Shown here one piece after another: positions 35,401 to 45,877 of a stretch of 64,000 bases of DNA (its first letter is position 1; each line of letters begins with the position of its first letter). The stretch covers positions 186,001-250,000 of the forward strand of contig JARBJD010000061.1 in assembly GCA_033064195.1 (NCBI GenBank). Direction: 5' to 3'. The DNA is from Blattamonas nauphoetae (taxonomy: Eukaryota; Preaxostyla; Oxymonadida). Position numbers and translations under genes: made by a program. The notes below the pieces were generated by a model. That model saw only the letters and a program-made list of their open reading frames with translations. It had not been told where the DNA came from and searched no databases.

Positions 35401-38400
35401 AGTCTCCTATTTAGGAGCCGAGGGAGTTCATAAAACCGGGCAATGGGTGAAATCCAAGTCATTGCAACAAAATGACTCGAAACGACAAGGGAAGGTGTTC
35501 TGTGGGCAGAGTAGAGATATTTCAGCAGATTGAGGTCAATTGTGTCCGGAGAACTGAATTCTCGGATGGAAATGGGATGATCATTCCAAACCACATCCTT
35601 TTCTCCTCGAATTATCAATTCTACAAACATATTCTTGCAGCAATGATCTCAAAGATGGAATAATTGATATGGCGAGGGTGGATATCAGAACCTGGCTGGT
35701 AAAAATGACACAAGGCAAAACAGTGTGATTAGTGACGAATAAAGTGAAAAGAAGACAAAAGATACAGCAGCCGACCTTCAGCTTGTTGTGATTCTTCTGA
35801 ATTTCCTTCGACGATTGGCTCAGTCTATTTTAGGGCTGGTTGAGATCTTACAAACATCAACAGCGCGTCTATGTTCGTTCTTCCTCGCATCCCCTTCCTT
35901 GTTTGCTTTTCATTCACCGTCACTCCCTGTTCAGATCGAAGCGAGCGTCCAAGAATCTTTGATTCCCCTCCTTTCCGATTTTCGCAAGTGTAATCATCAA
36001 GGCCATGTACAAGTAGAAATACGCCGAGTTCGAAGGGACCAGAACACAAATTCAGTCGAGGGTGCATGTGTATGACCAAAAAAGAGTAGGCGAGACCGTT
36101 AACAAGTGTGATCATGATTTAGAGGAAGGTCTTGAGGAAAGCGATTGTGAAGAATACCCGGTTGAAGAAGCTGTGTTCAACGACGTTGACTTCGTTGGAG
36201 CATTGTCGTGTGGGGGGAAATGTTGAATTCTGGAGGTTAAGGAGAAAAAGAGAAGAAGGATCAATGTGGAGAATGTGAAAGATTATGAAGAACGGAGATA
36301 TCTCTTGAGAGGACAATGAAGATGAGATGAAATTTCTGGGAATTCATTCTGACAAACCTTGTATCGATGATAAATTCTTCTCTTCCATTGTTTTCGCAAA
36401 GTATTTCATTGTCCTGAACTTTCGGTTCTTCTTTCTTCTCGACTTGTTTTGTTGATTCCTTATTTTCTTCACCGATTGATTCGGCCATCGTTTGATCAGT
36501 TAGAGTTACAACAAGTACAACAGTGTGTTCTTGTTCAATCTTGTTCTGGCTGGGTTCTGGAGACTTCACTTCCTTTGGAATCACAACTGTCTTCGAATCT
36601 TTCTTCTCATCATCTGATTCCATATTCCTAGCTACCATCTCCTCTGATTCTTGCCTCTTCGCCTCGGCCTGTTTCGCGATCTGCTCAAATCTCCCCTTAA
36701 CTCCCGATCTATATGTCGAATGTGAAGATATGAATGAGGAGGGTCAAATACGATGAAAAAATGTCAAAAAAATGAATAAGCAAGAGATTCAAACCGATGG
36801 CAACAGATCTCCCATCCTAGTGCATATTGGGGAACAATATGCCCGTCGTCTTGGAGGTTCCCTTTGAAAATACTCTGAGTCCATTTTCTACCAATTCGAT
36901 GACAGTTGTTCATTTCTTCTCAGAGGAGAAGACGTCCGACAGTTCGATCGTGTTGACTTTTCGCTTGTGGATGAATGAGCACCCTGTTCCTGCAAGAGAT
37001 GGAGAGAAAAAGTGAAGGAAGTGGCTAGAAATTGAAAATAAAGAGAGAAAACACTATCAACGGCGACTCAAACTGTTCTGAGTTTGGACACATCCAGGGG
37101 CAGCAAAATGCAGAGATGAAGGCACTACCTCGCTCAAACAAAGTGATGAGGTCTAAGACTAATCAAAAAAGTGAGAGATGGGTGGTAATATTAGGCATGG
37201 GCAGCGGTCGGTCCGACTGCTCGTCGACCGACCGACTGCTTTTTTTTGATGATCTGCCCCTTTTCTCACAACTTGTTTTGTTGATTCCTTATGATTGACT
37301 AGTTAAACTAAAAACAAGAATGGTAAAGATAGATGTGTGTGGGGAATGATAAAAAGAATAGGTAATGGTGGGTTGGCACATGAAAACGTAGAAAAGGTGC
37401 TGGACGCTTCGAGAAACAAATGAAACAACACATCTCAACCAGTACAGTCCACAGTTCGAGCAGAGGATGCGAATGGACCTGACTTGGGCAGAATTATTCA
37501 GATGCAATCCACAGCACGCCTTGACGTCCCCCACCACTACATCGTCCTCTGGTGCATCGTGGACAGTCGGGCAGGCAGAGTGGAAGGCTGCGAGATGGTC
37601 GTTCTGATGTCTTGTCTTTGGAGCTGGCTTGAGCATCGACACAACACGCACGTCGAGGCCAGGGACAACGCCGCCCTGGTAGAGAGAGAAGCCGTGCTGT
37701 CTCTCTGCATCCTCCTTCTTCATGTGTGTCTTCCGGATCACCAGCTCCTCTGTGACCAGCTTGTTGGCGTAGTCTTCGATCTGCTCCACTTCCTCTTCCT
37801 TCAGAGCAGCGAAGTGGGTGATGTCCAGATGGGCCTGCACGACTGTCTTTTTGGCTGAGGCCTGCCACACGCGAGGACCGTCTGACTTGTGGCTCGCATG
37901 TCAGCTGTTCGTGCTCCTCTCGATGAACTGGATATGCTGCTCGGTCAGAGCAGTGACGATCTGGTGTGTGACACAATGCCCAGCCTTCCCAACGTCGACC
38001 ACATCAAACACGGCTGCTGTGCGATCGGCGAGGATTTCAGCGAAGGAGCCTTCGAATCGACTTCCTTCAGGCTTCGCTAAGAAAAGGGTGAGCTTTCCAT
38101 TGTCGTGGTCTTGGCCACCTGATGTTGGGTAGAAGAAAGTCTGGTCGAGCACAACGAGATCGTGGACTGTGTCCTTTTCAGGTTTTTTCGGTCAATTCAA
38201 CTCTTTGAGGTGGATTCTTGCGTTGGACAGGAAATCAGCGTTGTATTTAGAGGAGAGACTTCGTCATTGTTTCCGTAATCTCTGTCAACTCAGAATAGCG
38301 ATTTTTGAGGTTGAGATGTTTTGTGATTACTTTAAGTTGATCAGAAATCACACCGTGCGTGGTAATGAGTGTGATCCAAATCGAAAACAGTCAGATCAGA

Positions 38401-41400
38401 GCTGAGCTGTTCACCTCCCTTCGCCTTCATCTGAACTTCCTTCTGACCAGTGTTCTGGGAGTTTTTTACAATGATTTCGGCTGCCTGATCGGTGGGGTTC
38501 CATCGCTGGTATGCTAGTTCAATGATGGTCAAAAGAGAGTGATTGATTGTGAAGCATCCATCTAACTGCATCAATGTTGAGCGAACAGACATGTCTTCAT
38601 TCGAAGTTGGATAACTGTTGATCAGCAACGGAATTCGATCCAGACCGTGACCCACATAAACAATGCGCAATGGAAGGTCAGACTTTGTTCTTTTCACGTG
38701 ATCTGCCTTGTAGACATTGAACACCATGTTTCCGACTTCCAGTCCTTTCACAAAGGACTCTGTACATAGTCCCATGTTTCCTCCACCAGTCCATACATCT
38801 TCATTGAAGGAAATTTCTGTTTCTTTAAAGTGTAATGTTGTGGTCAGCCAGTTCAGATTGTTTTCAATGAGCTGAACCTTTTATCATGCAGTTTCGTCCT
38901 GAAAGTCCAATTGAATCGAGATCATTGAATTGGAGACAGAATAGAGGTTAGATGAGAGGATTGGCTGGTGGTTTGGGTTCTACCGTGACACAGTATGGTT
39001 GGAAGCAGTAAATTCCTGCGGCAACATAGTCCACATCATCACGCCACCTTGCAACAACAGGATATCGATCGATAGCAGTGTGTGGAGTAACAGTATGTGT
39101 GAACGATCTGGGAGACAATATCAAGAGGTGAAAGAAGAAGTTAAGAAAAATAAAATGAAAGAAACAATGTTCAAAGCAGGTGAAAGCCTCCTGGCATGTC
39201 AATTTATGTTCATATGATTTGATTTCTTGGCAAGGCTCTTGGACGAACATGTACGATTCTTCGCAGTTGTTATCTCCATTGATCTGGAAAGAAAGGACGA
39301 GAGACATTGGAATAAATGAATTGAAGGGAAATGAAGCGCCATACTGCTCGTTCTGTATCGTTGGTCCAGAAGTTGTGGCCACATTTACAATGCTTGCGTT
39401 CCCAGCATGCTGCTTTCAACCAACACATTGGATCGAAGCAATCAGACTTTTCAGCAAATGATGGCTGGTAAATTGCTTTACTTCCTTTTCTTCGTCAGTT
39501 TTGTACGATTTGTCGCGTGTCTACGTATATGATCGTGTCGGTTGTTTCTACAGCTTTATTATCCTTCAAAACGAGAATTTGCGGAATCTTTGAGACAATT
39601 TCCATGATTGTGCCTTGATCCGATCCGATGATGGGACGAGAATCAATCGTGAGCGTGATCTTGAGTGAAAGCGAGAATAAAAGGTGGAGAAGAAAAAAAA
39701 CAACAATTTTCTGTTCTTTAAACCCTTGGAAAAGCAGTCAGAACCAAAAGGAAGAGTCGGAGTCGGCCTGCCAGGCCGACTTTTTGTCCGATGTTGGGGA
39801 AGGACAGACCGACTCAGGGACTCTTGAACCACGACCTCACACACAGTAAATTTGTGAAAAATGTGATGAACGAATTATAGAGATGTTGTGAATCAAAAAT
39901 AAGAAAAAAAGAAGAATAAAGTGACTCTGTCGGGATTCGATCCTGGGTCCGGGGAGCAAAAAGCTTCCGTGCTACCACTCGACTAAAGGGCACTTCAAAA
40001 AAGTCGCCGACTCTTTTAGTTTTAGGGACTGGACTCGATGCTTTCAGACCGACCACTGCCCATGCCTAGGTAATATCACACCAACATCGAAATGGAGAAG
40101 CAACTGTGACCCTTTATAGATGTGGATTGGACGTCCAGGACTGGATGTCCAATCGGACAGTCCATTTTTGCCGACTCTTTGAAAACTTCAAAAACGGTAT
40201 GCACTAATTGAGAAGACATCAGAACAAAAGTATCAGCGAAATGTCCAATGACATCCAATGACGTCCAATGGTGGGTGGATCAAGCAACTCGTCACTAGAA
40301 GAAGAGTATCATCGGATTCTCACCATTTCGCTGATTTTCAAGAGACTATTCTCATTTTCAAGTGAAAGGAAACCAATATATGGAATGAGAGTAAAATGAA
40401 CAGGATCAAAATTGAATTTCCAATCGAAGTCAATTGTCCAGTCCAACGCTGGCACCGTCCAATCCAATTAACATGCCAAACAGAATCTGACGAAACAGAA
40501 CACGAATCGGAAAGTGTGGAGTATCCTCGAACTGTCTTCCTCCATCGAGTGGCATGCTTGTTGATCTCTGCTCTTTTCTCAGCTGCCTTTGATTGTCTCC
40601 CATCCACCCACAAACCAACTGCATCGACAGACACGTCACTCAACAATCATAATTCCGGTGAGAACAGGATGCCTGAACCCACCACTCACACAATGACTGA
40701 GTCGCACCTGTTCGAGATCTGTCTAGAACTAACTGACTGGCTCCTATCAACTTTCTATCTGTGGCAATCTGGTTCTGTGTTCACCAACACACTGCGGATG
40801 GATGTGGAATCGGCTGTGTCTCTCGTGTTCCTCCTCCTTCCCCACGCCGACCTCGACTCGCAATGCTTCCTCGTCTCCCTCTTTCACTATTTCTACCAAT
40901 TCATCGAAATGGAGCCCCGCGTGATCACTCCCGACCTCGTCCGAAAAGTGGCTCTCTTCTTCGCCCGTCTCGGCCCATCGCTTCCACACAAGCTCGTGCT
41001 GAGTGTGGAGTACAATATGAGGCAGATGATGGCTGGAAAATGGAAATCCCCACACGCACCCAATTTGGAAAAGGCAGCCGAATTGTGCCGACCGATTCTG
41101 ATCGACCTGGTGAATCGGTTGGAGAGTGACGTGGAGGGAAGGAGGGAGATTGCAGCGCAGATTTGGGTGATTGTGGCGTCGAATGACTACTACTTGCTCT
41201 CCTCGTCCTATCCACTTGTGCCTCTTCTCTCTGTCCTCTCCGATGCGACAGATGACGAAGCATTCTTCATCCTTCGAGCTTGCACAAGAACCATTGCTCA
41301 GGCTCAACCAAGCGACGATGACATGTTCTCCATGCTTCTCCAACACTCCTCCACCATCCTTCGATTTGTGAAGCGGATGGACCGAGCACAAGTCGTGACC

Positions 41401-44400
41401 GAGGCGTGGAGACTGCTCCTTCAGCTTCTTGTTAAGTCGAAGGAATGGTTCATGTATCCGAGAGATGGGAAAGCAGACTTTCTGGAGGTGTCGAAACATC
41501 TTGCGATGGAGTTTGGGGAGACAGTGGAGAGAGCGCTGCAGATGCGGGAAGTGTCTGATGAGACAGTCGGGAGGGAGACAGATTTCAACAACATGCTCAA
41601 TCTTCTTGGTTCATCCATCCGATACTTCGAACACCTTTCCAACATTGACTTCTCTCCCCTGATTCTCTCTCTCGTTCCGATCGTCACACCGTCGCAATAT
41701 TTCGACGAAAGAGGAGAAGATTCAATTTGGGTTCCGCATTTTACGAAAAGTCAGACCAGACTTTCTTATTTCCAACCACCGTCTCCCTTCCGCTTCATCC
41801 CAACGTTGCCTTCTTACCCAACCGAACAATCTGTACTTGACGACATTCTGACCATCAAGATCGCTGAAGCAATTTGGATTCTCCGATTTGGCATATATCA
41901 CGGGTAATCAAGAGAACGAAGACTGAGCAAGATCAGCCTGAAACTGTTCGAATCAGAGAACAACCCACTTCGAGTGAAGTTGGCTTTGGAGTGTGCGATT
42001 CGTCTGCCTCGTCTTCTGTCCAACTTTGCTCCATTCCTCAGAGCGAAGCAGGCGCAGGCTGAACATGGAAAGGATCAGGACTGGCTCTCCGAATTGCATG
42101 GCAGAGTGGAGGGTATCAGTTCAACGTTGGATCTCCATCTTCTCACAACATTTCAGTATCCAATCGACACAACCGCAAAGGACACCGGCCTCATTCGTTG
42201 GGCACTGACTGACGAGAACAGACGAGATGCAGTCAATCCCACAAATGAGGAAGACTGGAGTCCATCCGTGACGTGTCTGTCGTTCTCCGAGAATCTTCAG
42301 TTTGCTGCGATGTGGATGTTGAAGGGACTGACTATAGTTCATCAGCAATACCAACTACAGTTTGTGCCAAAAAGATGCCGATCTGTGCCAAAAAACATTC
42401 CCACAATCCAGACTTACGAACTCCAGAAGGTCTGCCAATGTTCTTTTTACCGATTTTCTTACTTCCTCCAGCACTCAATATGGACTCAAACCTGTGATTT
42501 TGTGTTTTCTGCCACTTTCGACTCAAGATCGCACCAATTTTCCACATCAAAACTTCGTCTCCTCTACATGGTTCAGTATGTCTTTTTATTCGTTTTTCGA
42601 CATTCCTTCATTTATATGCATCTCTCTTCCCAGCTTTTTGGAACATTCTGGGAGGATAGTCCTCATATGTGGAGATTGGAGGAACAAGATCCTCTCAGTC
42701 AATGTACTTAGTTTGTATTGCAACTTTTATCATTTTTTTCGCTTTCTCTAATCATTCTTTCCTGTTTGTTCACATTTTCCAGCGTTCGCACGGCTCCGTT
42801 GACCAACGCTGCGCTCTCTTTTCTGTTTTGGTTTTCTCGCAATTCTATCGACTAAATTCCTCGCCTCTGCATCAAATCCTCCACTCTATTCTCTAATGAG
42901 CTTCTTCTCATATCGATGACCAACTTTTCTTTCGTTTCTCTCCGGTAATTGTAAAAAACAATTGTTGTCTGAAGAAAATCAGGATCGTGAGAATGAAAGT
43001 CGAAATTTGATTGAAAATAATGATTCGCTTGCTAATCTAAATGCAGAGACATCAAAGAGTATCCTGTTTTGAGGATAGAATTGGGAGAAAACCAAAAATG
43101 AAAAGAGAGCGCAGCGTTGGTCAACGGAGCCGTGCGAACGCTGGAAAATGTGAACAAACAGGAAAGAATGATTAGAGAAAGCGAAAAAAATGATAAAAGT
43201 TGCAATACAAACTAAGTACATTGACTGAGAGGATCTTGTTCCTCCAATCTCCACATATGAGGACTATCCTCCCAGAATGTTCCAAAAAGCTGGGAAGAGA
43301 GATGCATATAAATGAAGGAATGTCGAAAAACGAATAAAAAGACATACTGAACCATGTAGAGGAGACGAAGTTTTGATGTGGAAAATTGGTGCGATCTTGA
43401 GTCGAAAGTGGCAGAAAACACAAAATCACAGGTTTGAGTCCATATTGAGTGCTGGAGGAAGTAAGAAAATCGGTAAAAAGAACATTGGCAGACCTTCTGG
43501 AGTTCGTAAGTCTGGATTGTGGGAATGTTTTTTGGCACAGATCGGCATCTTTTTGGCACAAACTGTATAGTTCATCAGAGGCCCATAACTTCATTTTATG
43601 AGATCTTGTCTCCCATCCCCTTTTCACGTCATGTCCATCTCTTTCATCACCTTTGAGAGAGAAATACGCGGAATCCATCAAAACAAGTCATGACTGTCCC
43701 TTTGAACGAACTGCCATGAAGAACTGATCACACACGCTTGGAGAATCGGCATTTCGACTACGACCAATCCAGATGTGAGAAATCAATAATAACGGACAGA
43801 ACTCCAATGAAAATAACGTTTTGTCCTCACTTGGCTTCTCAGCGAGTTGTTTTGAGGATAGTCAGAGCGACACAGCAAATCGCGAAAATCTGAAAGGTCT
43901 CCGCTCTTTCTATTTGAAAAAACTCCTCAGGTGCTCAAAGAATCTATCAGCGATGGATTTCTTACCTTCTTTGACATTTCACTCTCTGATTTAAAGTGCA
44001 GGGACGAAGCTTCAATCCAAATCTCGACTTGTTTTAATCTGGTCCAAGGTTTTTGCTCAGCAATTATCCGGGTGTTTAACAGTTCACCACTGTTCATGTG
44101 TTCCTTTACACATTCCCAATCCTTCTCTCGCAATTTCAATCCTCAAAATCAAAGGATGCATTCACTCGAATCATCTCCCTTTCAAACGCGATCGTCGATG
44201 AGCTATCTCAGACTTTCCTTTCAATGAAGTTCATCCCTTGCACCATTGTTGATCATGTGACACGATCCTCGAGATGTGTCGTCTTCTTTCTTCTGAATAT
44301 CGACTTTCTTGCCGATTCTGTCTCTCCACATTTCAGACAGTCGTCGTCACATTCAACACTTTCTTTACGCTATCTCCCTCCCAGAATGCTTCATCGACTT

Positions 44401-45032
44401 GAGACCTTCCATCGTTTAAACTTTCACCACTGTTGTCAATCACTATCGCTTGATAGCACGATCACAGACCAGATTTGTGATTTCTACACTCTTAGAGCAC
44501 AATATCATTCTCTTACTCTTCAGCAAGGTTCCTCTCACTGCATATTGCTCATTTTTATGGTCAACCCTCTCAGTCTTCTCTTCTTCTGACCCACATCATC
44601 TTTTTCCACTCATCAACAGAACTGGTCTTTCAAACAAACCATACTCGCCTCAAAACAGTCTTCTTCTTCATTTTGTGTCCTCTTTTGTGCTTTTTAGCGA
44701 AAAGAAGTCGATAAGCCTCACGCATCTCGAATTGTGGGATGCTGATGAACTTTAGTTGAAACTGCTGATGAACTATAGACAGTCCCATGTTGAATGGGAT
44801 GGTTGAGTTTCCTTTCTCGTCTCGTGTCAAGAGAGGCGACGAAGGCATTCCCCTTCTGTGGAAGATGCTGCTCAACTCCATCCTCTTCCACCCACCCTTC
44901 CACCATTCCATCGCGCAGACAGTCGTCCAGTTGCGTGAGTGTCTTTTCGAGGAAGGCGTGGAGGATGCGGTGGATGCTGTTGGAGGTCTGCTCGACACAG
45001 TCATGGACAAAAGTGATCGGCAGGAAAAATGA
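32429..45032 (+). CDS. gene D: about 1,015-residue helical-repeat protein, exons split by three TIR elements
   Basis: Host segments are 32429-32513, 34189-34223, 34258-34339, 34387-34415, 34507-34546, 34579-34685, 34720-35348, 40488-41903, 41937-42323 and 44795-45032. Six introns of 32-91 nt separate them where no element lies. The lengths sum to 3,048 nt, exactly 1,016 codons. Elements at 32514, 35349 and 42324 each interrupt an exon, and removing each with one target duplication keeps the frame (joins read [24 protein letters not shown] and [10 protein letters not shown]). The start [13 protein letters not shown] is the first ATG of the first exon I can support; upstream exons may exist. 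The protein is long amphipathic helices with an acidic linker near 35300/40490, without signal or membrane segment. It looks like a HEAT/importin-type solenoid; the function is unknown. The 503-codon frame starting at 40396 begins inside an element and is not a real start. Confidence 0.78.
32548..32569. repeat. 22-bp perfect palindrome near the left end of the 1.67-kb element
   Basis: ACTGGGATCAA followed by its exact complement. The half-site CTGGGATC recurs at about 34130-34165 near the other end. It could be a subterminal transposase-binding site. Confidence 0.7.
33059..33420 (+). pseudogene. possible methyltransferase-like fragment inside the 1.67-kb element
   Basis: After a TTTTCAG acceptor-like site one frame reads [14 protein letters not shown], which resembles the SAM-binding motif I of class I methyltransferases. 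The overlapping frame is open longer (to IHGIRV). Frames disagree and no further motifs are seen. At most this is a decayed captured fragment, and chance is possible. Confidence 0.25.
36261..36725 (-). pseudogene. charged helical protein fragment carried by the 5.1-kb element
   Basis: The minus-strand frame reads [20 protein letters not shown], then an acidic/basic stretch ([20 protein letters not shown]) ending near REEFIIDTR. Upstream (about 36990-36830) lies [15 protein letters not shown], perhaps an earlier exon. It looks like a decayed host gene with coiled-coil character. The family is not recognised. Confidence 0.35.
37400..39382 (-). pseudogene. alaS: broken archaeal-type alanyl-tRNA synthetase inside the hAT-like element
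   Basis: Alanyl-tRNA synthetase charges tRNA-Ala and edits misacylated tRNA. On the minus strand its landmarks appear in order: [16 protein letters not shown] (zinc-type N-terminus of archaeal enzymes); [14 protein letters not shown] and [28 protein letters not shown] followed by [15 protein letters not shown] and [18 protein letters not shown] (catalytic core); [20 protein letters not shown] (editing domain start); [34 protein letters not shown]; and CCGLH where live enzymes have [14 protein letters not shown] and [12 protein letters not shown] are features of the archaeal form, known to have been transferred into metamonads. The segments lie in different frames with stops between them, and the editing His pair is not recognisable. 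This is a pseudogene. A functional copy presumably lies elsewhere. Confidence 0.8.
39921..39993 (-). other. degenerate tRNA-like sequence
   Basis: On the minus strand TAGTCGAGTGGTAGCAC resembles an A box with D arm. CTTTTTG could be an anticodon loop (UUU, Lys-like) and GGATCGAATCCCG resembles the T arm/B box. Stem pairing is poor in the D, T and acceptor arms, so it is more likely a tRNA relic or tRNA-derived repeat than a working tRNA. Confidence 0.35.
42358..43565. mobile_element. 1.2-kb fold-back element with about 493-bp inverted arms
   Basis: Arms 42358-42850 and 43073-43565 are near-identical inverted copies around a loop of about 220 bp. The ends begin CAGTTTGTGCCAAAAAG, with TGTGCCAAAAA repeated just inside, and the element is flanked by TA on each side (42356-42357, 43566-43567). 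A TA duplication and CAGT ends fit the Tc1/mariner-pogo (IS630) group. No transposase is seen. The small frames on both arms are mirror images of each other. Confidence 0.85.
43920..44590 (+). pseudogene. helical-repeat gene fragment carried by the 2.46-kb element
   Basis: Exon-like blocks read [20 protein letters not shown], then (after an apparent short intron near 44037) [37 protein letters not shown] and [15 protein letters not shown]. They resemble a HEAT/importin-type solenoid but are not similar enough to gene D to call a duplicate. No start or stop context. Probably captured cargo. Confidence 0.4.
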
Positions 45033-45877
45033 CAAACTCTGGTCTGACGATTTGGGAAAGGAGTTCGATGCTGAAACGACACATGTGTGGAGGTGACATA
45101 ACATCGACACGCATCGAGGTTAGTAGACTGGTCTACAGTTCGTGGGTGAGAAATACGAACCATTCCACTGTAGACGTTTTTTTACGAATGTTTTCTTTTT
45201 CTTGCGGAGGAGGCTGAGGATCTCGCTAATTTCGGTATCAATGATCTCATCTCATCACCACCTCTCACTGTGTGAAAAATTGTCGATTGTGGTTGAGCAC
45301 ATATTTTTGTCACTTTTTTTCAGACCCTTCATTCTTCCGTATCTCCATCATGAAACAACTGCTCGCTCTGATTTTCTCGCCACAATGGTTTTTTTTGATG
45401 ATGAAGTGTCTGACAACATAAAAACCAAATTTCACCGCTCAGTGTTTCTGGACAGGAAAACCGAGAACTTTTGTCCATGACTGACAGGTCATTCGGGAAC
45501 CAGTTCGGGTGGAACACTTTCTGTCGATGAGCAGATCTCTTTGGTTGAATGGCAGCTCGAATTCTCTTTTTTCGGATTGAAGTGAGAAGTTGAGAGCGAT
45601 GAGACGTTTATTGTGTGAATAGGGCCTTCCATTTTGTGGGAAAGCACTTCATGCTCATTGGTTCCTAATTTTTTAGTGAACGGTAGAGGATAATCACGTT
45701 TTTTCAATCCTCCTATCGTTTCTCGGAATGGATGACATGATTTTGACAAAAAGTGGGGCGATCATCCTAATTTCTGACGAGTTTTATTGAAGATCTCCTC
45801 TTGGACACAAACCCTATTGGTTCTACAAGACAAATATCCAACTCTCAGAGTACAAAATTGTTTTAAAATCACTGTCA
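45033..45877. other. intergenic between genes D and E
   Basis: Open stretches exist (AEEAEDLANFGINDLISSPP near 45210 and FILPYLHHETTARSDFLATM near 45335) with a plausible 58-nt intron between them. They could be exons of a small or decayed gene, or late exons of D. An inverted pair GTCTACAGT/ACTGTAGAC spans about 45130-45175. Confidence 0.35.

Larger units (their letters stand above)
37192..40068. mobile_element. 2.88-kb hAT-like element nested in the 5.1-kb element
   Basis: Flanked by a perfect 8-bp direct repeat, GGTAATAT (37184-37191, 40069-40076). TIRs of about 22 bp begin TAGGCATGGGCAGCGGTCGG at the left and TAGGCATGGGCAGTGGTCGG at the right (complement). The TRGGnnTGGGCA terminus and 8-bp duplication are typical of hAT elements. 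No transposase frame is seen. The interior is mostly a broken alanyl-tRNA synthetase gene plus a tRNA-like stretch, so it is a non-autonomous element with captured cargo. Confidence 0.85.
35349..40479. mobile_element. 5.1-kb TIR element in gene D, carrying a nested element
   Basis: Flanked by a perfect 8-bp direct repeat, ACAGAATC (35341-35348, 40480-40487). Ends are inverted: left TTGGCCTGTTAA, right complement TTGGCATGTTAA. Weaker inverted similarity continues through GTCCAGTCC motifs for about 50 bp. About 2.25 kb belongs to this element; the rest is the nested 2.88-kb element at 37192. The 8-bp duplication suggests hAT. Removal rejoins gene D in frame through an acidic Glu/Thr/Ser linker. 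Confidence 0.75.
42324..44786. mobile_element. 2.46-kb TIR element in gene D, with a fold-back element nested in its left end
   Basis: Flanked by an 8-bp direct repeat, ATGTTGAA (42316-42323, 44787-44794). Ends start GGGACTGACTATAGTTCATC (left) and GGGACTGTCTATAGTTCATC (right complement). The CTATAGTTCATCAG block is repeated about 30 bp further in at both ends. The left repeat is only recovered when the nested fold-back at 42358-43565 is skipped, which dates that insertion as later. Removal joins gene D in frame. The termini resemble those of the 2.45-kb element in gene E. Confidence 0.8.

Noticed and set aside
34737-35630. 297-codon minus-strand Ser/Arg-rich frame
   Set aside because: Antisense of the gene D exon with TPR-like helices, extended by chance into the element.
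40396-40487. Start of a 503-codon frame ([12 protein letters not shown]...)
   Set aside because: These codons lie in the right end of the 5.1-kb element. The true gene D sequence resumes at 40488 after the target duplication.
41904-41936. In-frame TAA apparently breaking gene D
   Set aside because: It lies in a 33-nt GTAATC...ATCAG segment whose removal keeps the frame, so I treat it as an intron.
44660-45163. Minus-strand frames (to 177 codons) suggesting an inverted copy of gene D
   Set aside because: They are antisense shadows of the last gene D exon plus the element's right inverted repeat. The plus frame joins exactly with the upstream exon.
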